A DNA stretch of 64,000 nt from Ruania zhangjianzhongii (GTDB lineage: Bacteria > Actinomycetota > Actinomycetes > Actinomycetales > Beutenbergiaceae). The position numbers and the translations under genes are program-made. Shown in pieces: positions 58,807 through 64,000 of this stretch. The stretch's first letter is position 1. Every line of letters starts with the position of its first letter. The stretch is taken from positions 1,364,001 to 1,428,000 of the forward strand of contig NZ_CP042828.1 of the NCBI RefSeq assembly GCF_008000995.1, read 5' to 3'. Below the pieces are notes generated by a model. It saw only the letters and a list, made by a program, of their open reading frames with translations. It was not told where the DNA came from and ran no database searches.

Positions 58807-60237
58807 ATGTTCCGAGAAGAACCGACCCGGGCCGCCACTGGCCGCCCGGTCAGCCGGCGCCGGACCAGGCTCCGGTCGGCGCGCACGCGTGTTGCGGCAC
58901 TCGCCGGCGTGAGTGCACTGACGCTGGCCGGCTGTGCCGGTGCCGGTGCGATCTCCAGCGGAGGCGACACCGAACAGATCGTGGTGGCGATCGTGTCCAA
59001 CCCGCAGATGCAGGACGCGATCTCGCTGCAGGAGGAGTTCCTCGCCGAGCATCCCGGCATCGACGTGCAGTTCGTCAGCCTGCCGGAGAACGAGGCTCGC
59101 GCGAAGATCACCGCGTCGGTGGCGACCGGCGGCGGCGAGTTCGACGTGGTGATGATCTCCAACTACGAGACCGGGATGTGGGCGGAGAACGGATGGATCG
59201 AAAACCTGCAGCCCTACGCCGACGAGACCGAGGGGTATCAGCCCGACGACTTCGTGCCCAGTGTCCGGGAAGCCCTCTCCTCTGACGGAGACCTGTACTC
59301 GGTGCCGTTCTACGGTGAGTCCTCGTTCCTGGCCTACCGCGAGGACGTCTTCGCGGAGCAAGGGTTGGAGATGCCGGAGCAGCCGACCTGGGACGAGGTC
59401 AGTGAGCTCGCCGCCCAGCTGCATGATCCGGAGAACGACTTCGCCGGGATCTGCCTGCGTGGTCTGGCCGGGTGGGGCGAGAACATGGCACCGCTCTCCA
59501 CGGTGATCAACACCCATGGCGGCCGCTGGTTCGACGAGGACTGGAATGCCACCCTGGACGCACCGGAGGTCAACGCAGCCGTCACCGACTACGTCGACCT
59601 GGTGCGCAACTACGGTGAGCCGGGTGCGGCCACTGCCGGGTTCGGTGAATGCCTGACGATGTTCAGCCAAGGCCAGGCCGCGATGTGGTACGACGCGACG
59701 TCGATGGTCTCCTCGGTGGAGGACCCGAGCTCGTCCACCGTCGCCGGGGATGTGGCCTACGCACCCGCCCCGGTGGTGGAGACCGAGGCTTCCGGCTGGC
59801 TGTATTCCTGGGCACTGGCCATCCCCACCACCTCCGAGCACAAGGACGCTGCCTGGGAGTTCGTCTCCTGGATGACGCACCCGGACTACATGCACCTCGT
59901 CGGTGAGGAGATCGGCTGGGAGCGCGTGCCACCGGGTAGCCGGCTGAGCACCTATGACATCCCGGAGTACGCCGAGGTGGCCTCCGCCTACGAGGAGGAG
60001 ATGCTCCGGGCGATGGAGAACGCGAGCCAGGAGAACACGATGACCCGGCCGGTGCCGTACTCGGGCATCCAGTTCGTGGCTATCCCGGAGTTCCAGGACC
60101 TCGGCACCCGCGTGGGCCAGCAGATCTCTGCGGCAATCGCTGGGCAGATCTCGGTGGAGGAGGCGCTCGAACAGTCCCAGCGCTACACCGAGACCGTCGC
60201 CGCGTCCTACCAGTCCGAGCAGGAGGATGGATCGTGA
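58807..60237 (+). CDS. Polyol/sugar ABC transporter substrate-binding lipoprotein
   Basis: A 476-residue extracellular solute-binding protein. A long positively charged N-terminal extension (RRRTRLRSARTR) precedes the hydrophobic core and lipobox LTLAGC with Cys43. The mature part begins DTEQIVVAIVSNPQMQDAI and has the binding-protein fold. ATG at 58807 follows a GTGAGGACGAC site. It is the first gene of the importer operon, downstream of the three SorC motifs. Substrate likely the polyol that the dehydrogenase oxidises. Confidence 0.87.
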   Translation: MFREEPTRAATGRPVSRRRTRLRSARTRVAALAGVSALTLAGCAGAGAISSGGDTEQIVVAIVSNPQMQDAISLQEEFLAEHPGIDVQFVSLPENEARAKITASVATGGGEFDVVMISNYETGMWAENGWIENLQPYADETEGYQPDDFVPSVREALSSDGDLYSVPFYGESSFLAYREDVFAEQGLEMPEQPTWDEVSELAAQLHDPENDFAGICLRGLAGWGENMAPLSTVINTHGGRWFDEDWNATLDAPEVNAAVTDYVDLVRNYGEPGAATAGFGECLTMFSQGQAAMWYDATSMVSSVEDPSSSTVAGDVAYAPAPVVETEASGWLYSWALAIPTTSEHKDAAWEFVSWMTHPDYMHLVGEEIGWERVPPGSRLSTYDIPEYAEVASAYEEEMLRAMENASQENTMTRPVPYSGIQFVAIPEFQDLGTRVGQQISAAIAGQISVEEALEQSQRYTETVAASYQSEQEDGS

Positions 60238-61181
60238 CCACCGTCGTCGAGCGTCACCATCGCAAAGAGGCGGAGCGGCGCAGCAAGGCCGACTCGCCGC
60301 AGGCGATGGATCGCGCCGAAGCCTGGCGTCGCCGGGCGCCCCTACTGCCGGCCCTGATCTTCACCATCATCGTCACCCAGGTGCCGTTCCTGGTGACCAT
60401 CTGGTACTCGCTGCGGTCGGAGAACCTGCTCCGCCCCGGTGAGGACCGGTTCGTCGGCCTGGGCAACTACGCCGACCTGTTCGCGGACTCCACGTTCCGC
60501 CAAGCCGCACTGAACAGCGTGATCTTCACCCTCGGCTGCGTGCTGGTGGCGATGCTGCTCGGCATCGGCATCGCGCTGCTGCTGGACCGCAAGTTCCTCG
60601 GCCAGGGGTTGGCCCGCACGCTGCTGATCACCCCGTTCCTGATCATGCCGGTAGCCGGGGCGATGATCTGGAGCGTCTCGATGTTCAACCCCACCTACGG
60701 GATGGTGAACTGGGTGATCGGGCTCGTCGGCATCGACGCGGTCAACTGGACGGCGACCTTCCCGGTGCTGTCCATCCTCATCGCCCTGGTGTGGCAGTGG
60801 ACACCGTTCACCATGCTGCTGGTGCTCGCCGGGCTGCAGGCCCAGCCGAAGGACGTGCTCGAGGCGGCGCAGATGGACGGCGCCGGCTGGGGCCGGACGT
60901 TCGTCTCGATCACTCTGCCGCAGCTGCGGCGGTACATCGAGCTGGGTGTGCTGCTCGGCGCGATCTACGTGGTGAACACCTTCGACCAGATCTATCTGAT
61001 GACCGCGGGCGGGCCTGGCACGGCGAGTGCGAACCTGCCCTTCTACATCTACCAGCGCGCCTTCCTCGGATTCGACATCGGGCAGGCGGCAGCGATGGGT
61101 GTGGTGGTGGTGATCGCGACGATCATCGTGGCCACCTTCGCCCTGCGCCTGATCTTCCGCAGCTTCGAGCAGAAGGACTGA
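60234..61181 (+). CDS. Polyol/sugar ABC transporter permease 1
   Basis: A 315-residue CUT1-type permease: basic Lys/Arg N-terminus (RHHRKEAERRSKAD), six helices, EAA loop (VLEAAQMDGAGWGRTFVSITLPQLRR). The start is a GTG overlapping the binding-protein stop (GTGA), implying coupling. It pairs with the next permease. No ATPase is encoded in the operon. Confidence 0.88.
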   Translation: MTTVVERHHRKEAERRSKADSPQAMDRAEAWRRRAPLLPALIFTIIVTQVPFLVTIWYSLRSENLLRPGEDRFVGLGNYADLFADSTFRQAALNSVIFTLGCVLVAMLLGIGIALLLDRKFLGQGLARTLLITPFLIMPVAGAMIWSVSMFNPTYGMVNWVIGLVGIDAVNWTATFPVLSILIALVWQWTPFTMLLVLAGLQAQPKDVLEAAQMDGAGWGRTFVSITLPQLRRYIELGVLLGAIYVVNTFDQIYLMTAGGPGTASANLPFYIYQRAFLGFDIGQAAAMGVVVVIATIIVATFALRLIFRSFEQKD

Positions 61182-61184
61182 GTC

Positions 61185-62075
61185 ATGACCACGACGACAC
61201 CTGACGCACCCGCGGCCCGTCCCACTCCGCAGTCCCACCGACCCGCACCGCGCCCGGACCGGGGCAGCGGCCTCGGGGGCGGCCTGCTCACTGCCCTCAC
61301 CTGGGTGGTGGCGATCGGGTTCTTCTTCCCGGTGCTGTGGATGGCGCTGACCGCGTTCAAGCAGGAGAACGAGGCGGCGTCCAACCCGCCCACCTGGTTC
61401 TTCCAGCCCACGCTGGACCAGTTCCGGGCGGTGATCGACGGCGGCGCGGGCGTGTTCTTCGCGAACTCCCTGATCGCCACCGGGCTGTCCACGCTGCTGG
61501 TGATCGCCTTCGCCGTGCCGGCCTCCTACGCGCTGGCGATCCGCCCGGTGAAGAAGACCCAGGACGTGCTGTTCTTCTTCATGTCCACCAAGATGCTCCC
61601 GGTGGTGGCGGTGATCGTGCCGATCTATGTGATCGCCGGCCGGCTGCATGTGTTGGACACGGTGTGGACCCTGGTGGTGCTGTACACGGCGATGAACCTG
61701 CCGATCGCGATCTGGATGATGCGCTCGTTCTTCCAGGAGATCCCCGGGGAGGTGCTCGAGGCCGCATCGGTGGACGGTGCGGGGCTGATGCGCACGCTGC
61801 GCTCGGTGCTGATACCGATGGTCGCACCCGGTCTGGCCGCGACCGCACTGATCTGCGTGATCTTCGCCTGGAACGAGTTCTTCTTCGCTCTCAACCTCAC
61901 CGCGGCGCGCGCGGCCACGGTGCCGATCCTGATCACCTCCACGATGACCAGCGAAGGGCTGTTCCTGGCGCGGTTGTCCGCGGCGTCGCTGCTCGCCTCG
62001 CTACCGGTGCTGATCGCCGGATGGGTGGCGCAGAAGCAGCTGGTCCGCGGCCTGTCCATGGGCGCGATCAAGTAG
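61185..62075 (+). CDS. Polyol/sugar ABC transporter permease 2
   Basis: A 296-residue permease with a Pro/Arg-rich N-terminus, six helices and the EAA loop (VLEAASVDGAGLMRTLRSVLIPMVAP). It follows permease 1 by 3 nt. The importer lacks its own ATPase, as in many actinobacterial sugar systems that share a MsiK-like protein; a terminator follows at 62086. Confidence 0.88.
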   Translation: MTTTTPDAPAARPTPQSHRPAPRPDRGSGLGGGLLTALTWVVAIGFFFPVLWMALTAFKQENEAASNPPTWFFQPTLDQFRAVIDGGAGVFFANSLIATGLSTLLVIAFAVPASYALAIRPVKKTQDVLFFFMSTKMLPVVAVIVPIYVIAGRLHVLDTVWTLVVLYTAMNLPIAIWMMRSFFQEIPGEVLEAASVDGAGLMRTLRSVLIPMVAPGLAATALICVIFAWNEFFFALNLTAARAATVPILITSTMTSEGLFLARLSAASLLASLPVLIAGWVAQKQLVRGLSMGAIK

Positions 62076-62085
62076 CGGCTACCGC

Positions 62086-62148
62086 CGCGAGGGTGGCCTG
62101 AGAATCGTCGCGAGCTCGTCCCTCAGGCCACCCTCGCGCGTCGTTTCA
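62086..62148. terminator. Terminator between the ABC importer and the DUF3054 gene
   Basis: CGCGAGGGTGGCCTGAG and its complement (62132-62148) form a 17-bp stem around a 29-nt interior; it overlaps the DUF3054 stop and can serve both strands. Confidence 0.7.
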
Positions 62149-62556
62149 CTGCTCCCGACGGCGGAGCACGGCTCGGGCGAGCAGGCGCCACCCGATCAGC
62201 AGGACAGCAAGGACCCCCGCTGCGACCAGCGGGAAGGCGCCGGAGGCGCCCTGCCCGACCAGGAGGCGCAACCCCAGGCCCCCGGCGACGGTCACCATCC
62301 ACAGGCCGACCGCCGTCGGCCAGAGCTCGAGCGGCTCACGCCAGGTGTACATGCCGACCCAGCCGACCGCCAGAGCAGCGAGGAACGGCCACGCGGTCTC
62401 GGCGATACCGGCCAGCGCGTTCGCCTCGTCGTGGCTGCGCCGGCCGGCGATCACGAAGGCGAGCACGCAGGCGACGTCCAGCATCGCGGCCAGGGCGGCG
62501 AGGCGACCCGCTCGCGGGTCGACCAGCTCGTCGTAGTCCTCGACCGGCTCAGTCAC
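62146..62556 (-). CDS. DUF3054 family membrane protein
   Basis: A 136-residue protein with four predicted helices and the family motif DVACVLAFVIAGRRSHDEANALAGIAETAWPF. Function unknown. GTG start (MTEPVEDYDE) and a 6-nt gap after the NUDIX-like gene on the same strand make the pair one operon. It converges with the ABC operon. Confidence 0.8.
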   Translation of the reverse strand: MTEPVEDYDELVDPRAGRLAALAAMLDVACVLAFVIAGRRSHDEANALAGIAETAWPFLAALAVGWVGMYTWREPLELWPTAVGLWMVTVAGGLGLRLLVGQGASGAFPLVAAGVLAVLLIGWRLLARAVLRRREQ

Positions 62557-62562
62557 AACCGT

Positions 62563-63102
62563 TCACACCAGGCGGCCAGTACTGGCCAGGGCGGTGCGCA
62601 CCAGGGCGCCGTGTCCGTCGGCCATATCCGCCTGGATCATCGGGGAGACCGCCTCCTCCGGGGTGAACCAGGCGATGTCGAGAGCATCGTGCTGCGGTTG
62701 ACAGTCACCGTCGATCGGGATGATGTAGGCCAACGAGACGGCGTGCTGACGCGGGTCGTGGTAGGCAGTGATCCCGGGAGTGGGGAAGTACTCGGCGACG
62801 GTGAACGGAGTCAGCGTGACCGGTAGCCGCGGCAGCGCCATCGGGCCGAGGTCCTTGTCCAGGTGGCGGGCGAGCGCGTCCCGGATCCGCTCGTGGAACA
62901 TCACTCGGCCGGAGACCAGCGCACGGGAGATCCCGCCGTCGCGCGGGGTGCGCAGCAGCATGCCCACGTGCTGGATCACGCCGTCCGCATCCACCCGGAC
63001 CGGGATTGCGTCCACGTAGACCATCGGCAGCCGCTTGCGCAGGGCGTCCAGCTCGTCCTTGGAGAACCAGCCGTCGCCGGTGTCGATCGCCGTCTCACTC
63101 AC
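62563..63102 (-). CDS. NUDIX-like DUF4916 hydrolase
   Basis: A 179-residue protein annotated in relatives as NUDIX hydrolase family. The GWFSKDELDALRKRLPMVYVDAIPVRVD start and a RVMFHERIRDALARHLDKDLG segment match, but the classic GX5EX7REUXEEXGU box is degenerate, so activity is uncertain. GTG start at 63102, six nt after TAGAAC on the minus strand. Operon with DUF3054. Confidence 0.75.
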   Translation of the reverse strand: MSETAIDTGDGWFSKDELDALRKRLPMVYVDAIPVRVDADGVIQHVGMLLRTPRDGGISRALVSGRVMFHERIRDALARHLDKDLGPMALPRLPVTLTPFTVAEYFPTPGITAYHDPRQHAVSLAYIIPIDGDCQPQHDALDIAWFTPEEAVSPMIQADMADGHGALVRTALASTGRLV

Positions 63103-63108
63103 CCCCTT

Positions 63109-63114
63109 GTTCTA
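63109..63114 (-). promoter_or_regulatory. Probable -10 element of the DUF4916 operon
   Basis: TAGAAC on the minus strand ends 6 nt before the GTG at 63102. Confidence 0.35.
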
Positions 63115-63240
63115 CCTTGTCCGCCCGGTAGATGGCCAACGCTGGGCCTTGCGCGCGTGGCGCGGTGGGGGTCGATGTCAGGGGTGAATCGGGGGGATAC
63201 CTCATAGTGCCTGACCCGGTCGGCACGGTTGTCTGGAGTC

Positions 63241-63900
63241 ATGGATTCCCTGCTGACCAGCCTGAGCGAAGCATTCGGGCCGCTGATGCTGCTCCTCGGC
63301 GCGCTGTTCGCGTTCGCCGAGTCGGCGTTCGGGCTCGGCTTCGTGGTGCCGGGGGAGACGGCGGTGCTCACCCTGGGTGCGGCTACCGGCTCCGGCGGGG
63401 AGCTGACTGCGGCGATGGGAACCGTTGCCGTGGGTGCGATGGCCGGGGACCACACCGGGTACCTGATCGGCCGGCGGTACGGTACCCGGCTGCGGGATAC
63501 CCGGGTGGTGCGTCGGATCGGGCCGCAACACTGGGACCGTGCCACCCGACTGCTGCGCCGGCACGGGGTGCTCGCGCTGATCATCTCCCGGCTGCTGCCC
63601 GCGGTGCGCACCCTGATGCCCGCGGCTGCCGGGGCCGCCGACGTCAGCTACAGCAGGTTCCTGGCCGGCTCGGTGGTCGGCGCCGGACTGTGGAGCGGCC
63701 TCTGGGTCGGGATGGGGGCGGCTGCCCGGGCCGCCTTGCCGGAGATGGCCAGTACCCTCGGGAAAGCCGGCTGGATCGCCTTCGCTGTCGCGGTGCTGGC
63801 GGTTGCCGTCGTACTGCTGCTGCGCCGCCGGGCTCGGCGACATCGTGCGGCTGCCCGCGATGCTGTCCGCGCGGAGCTGGAGTCCAGCGAGGTCTCCTAG
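63241..63900 (+). CDS. DedA-family membrane protein
   Basis: A 219-residue DedA/SNARE-associated protein with about five helices. FAESAFGLGFVVPGETAVLTLGAA and GAMAGDHTGYLIGRRYGTRL are the conserved DedA loops; RLLPAVRTLMPAAAGAADVSYSRFL is the second conserved patch. A basic tail (LLRRRARRHRAAARDA) ends it. ATG at 63241 has a GGAG site; the upstream TTG at 63229 is less likely. Relatives transport phospholipids or undecaprenyl phosphate; function here not shown. Confidence 0.9.
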   Translation: MDSLLTSLSEAFGPLMLLLGALFAFAESAFGLGFVVPGETAVLTLGAATGSGGELTAAMGTVAVGAMAGDHTGYLIGRRYGTRLRDTRVVRRIGPQHWDRATRLLRRHGVLALIISRLLPAVRTLMPAAAGAADVSYSRFLAGSVVGAGLWSGLWVGMGAAARAALPEMASTLGKAGWIAFAVAVLAVAVVLLLRRRARRHRAAARDAVRAELESSEVS

Positions 63901-64000
63901 CATCGACGGGGCGGCGGCGCTGGCGGCTAGGTGCCGGCGGTGGTCGCCGGCGGCGGGGCCTCGGGGCGCCCGCCGCCGGCGTGAGTGAACCAGGTCAGCG

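Noticed and set aside
1-64000. CRISPR arrays, tRNA and rRNA genes, transposases
   Set aside because: No regularly spaced repeats, no tRNA-like clover sequences other than the tmRNA end, and no transposase or integrase domain were found by eye; a covariance search was not possible.

Overview
The window is one 64 kb stretch of very GC-rich DNA with actinobacterial gene order: prfB-ftsE-ftsX-M23 peptidase-smpB-ssrA at the left, and pncB/clpS-DUF2017-murI-metallo-beta-lactamase-rph-rdgB on the right. The tmRNA tag (ADSKRTDFALAA), DUF3039, DUF3054 and DUF4916 genes and many starts lying 6-8 nt after a TANNNT hexamer fit Actinomycetota, most likely Micrococcales. A Ruania/Georgenia/Beutenbergia-like host is my guess and was not tested. 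No rRNA, tRNA, CRISPR array, integrase or transposase gene was found.

Layout. 1-9.4 kb: translation release and rescue (prfB partial, smpB, ssrA) around a cell-division FtsEX operon with a murein hydrolase, plus a membrane-anchored glycerophosphodiesterase, a DUF2207 protein and a DoxX-like protein. 9.5-12 kb: a FurA-like regulator and catalase operon facing a small ankyrin gene. 12.2-21.2 kb: a tightly coupled six-gene catabolic operon (MFS importer, alpha/beta hydrolase, isochorismatase-like amidase, ACMSD-like amidohydrolase, aldehyde dehydrogenase, hydantoinase-like enzyme), divergent from an asparaginase-like gene and a GntR/FCD regulator; its substrate is unknown. 21.3-25.4 kb: a solitary beta-class DNA methyltransferase, a SAM methyltransferase and a large ATPase-LuxR regulator. 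25.5-28.4 kb: an accessory island of polymorphic-toxin immunity-type genes (YezG-like, ankyrin, PoNi domain) without a toxin, bounded on the left by two truncated genes. 28.4-33.4 kb: endonuclease III with an unusual cysteine pattern, a winged-helix regulator/membrane protein pair with a palindromic operator, an orphan ABC ATPase, an acyl-CoA dehydrogenase and HU. 33.4-39.6 kb: a cellobiose-type ABC uptake operon with GH1 beta-glucosidase, a LacI repressor and two CelR-type operators. 39.7-43.1 kb: TetR regulator divergent from a DrrAB-like exporter and a GNAT enzyme. 43.2-55.3 kb: DUF3039-helicase, NAD salvage, ClpS, MurI, MBL phosphodiesterase, PEP carboxylase, a luciferase-like monooxygenase, RNase PH and RdgB. 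55.3-62.1 kb: MgtC-like protein and a polyol regulon (mannitol-type dehydrogenase, SorC regulator, ABC importer) tied together by five copies of a TGCTCATCTGA motif. 62.1-64 kb: DUF3054, NUDIX-like DUF4916 and DedA proteins.

How the parts work together: two carbohydrate importers each sit with their own catabolic enzyme, regulator and visible operators, and the nine-kilobase catabolic cluster has the same regulator-importer-enzymes plan. The parts most worth a second look are the toxin-less immunity island with its broken left edge, the unassigned catabolic operon, and an intergenic inverted-repeat element at 45.4-45.7 kb whose two arms both end open frames with similar C-terminal peptides.
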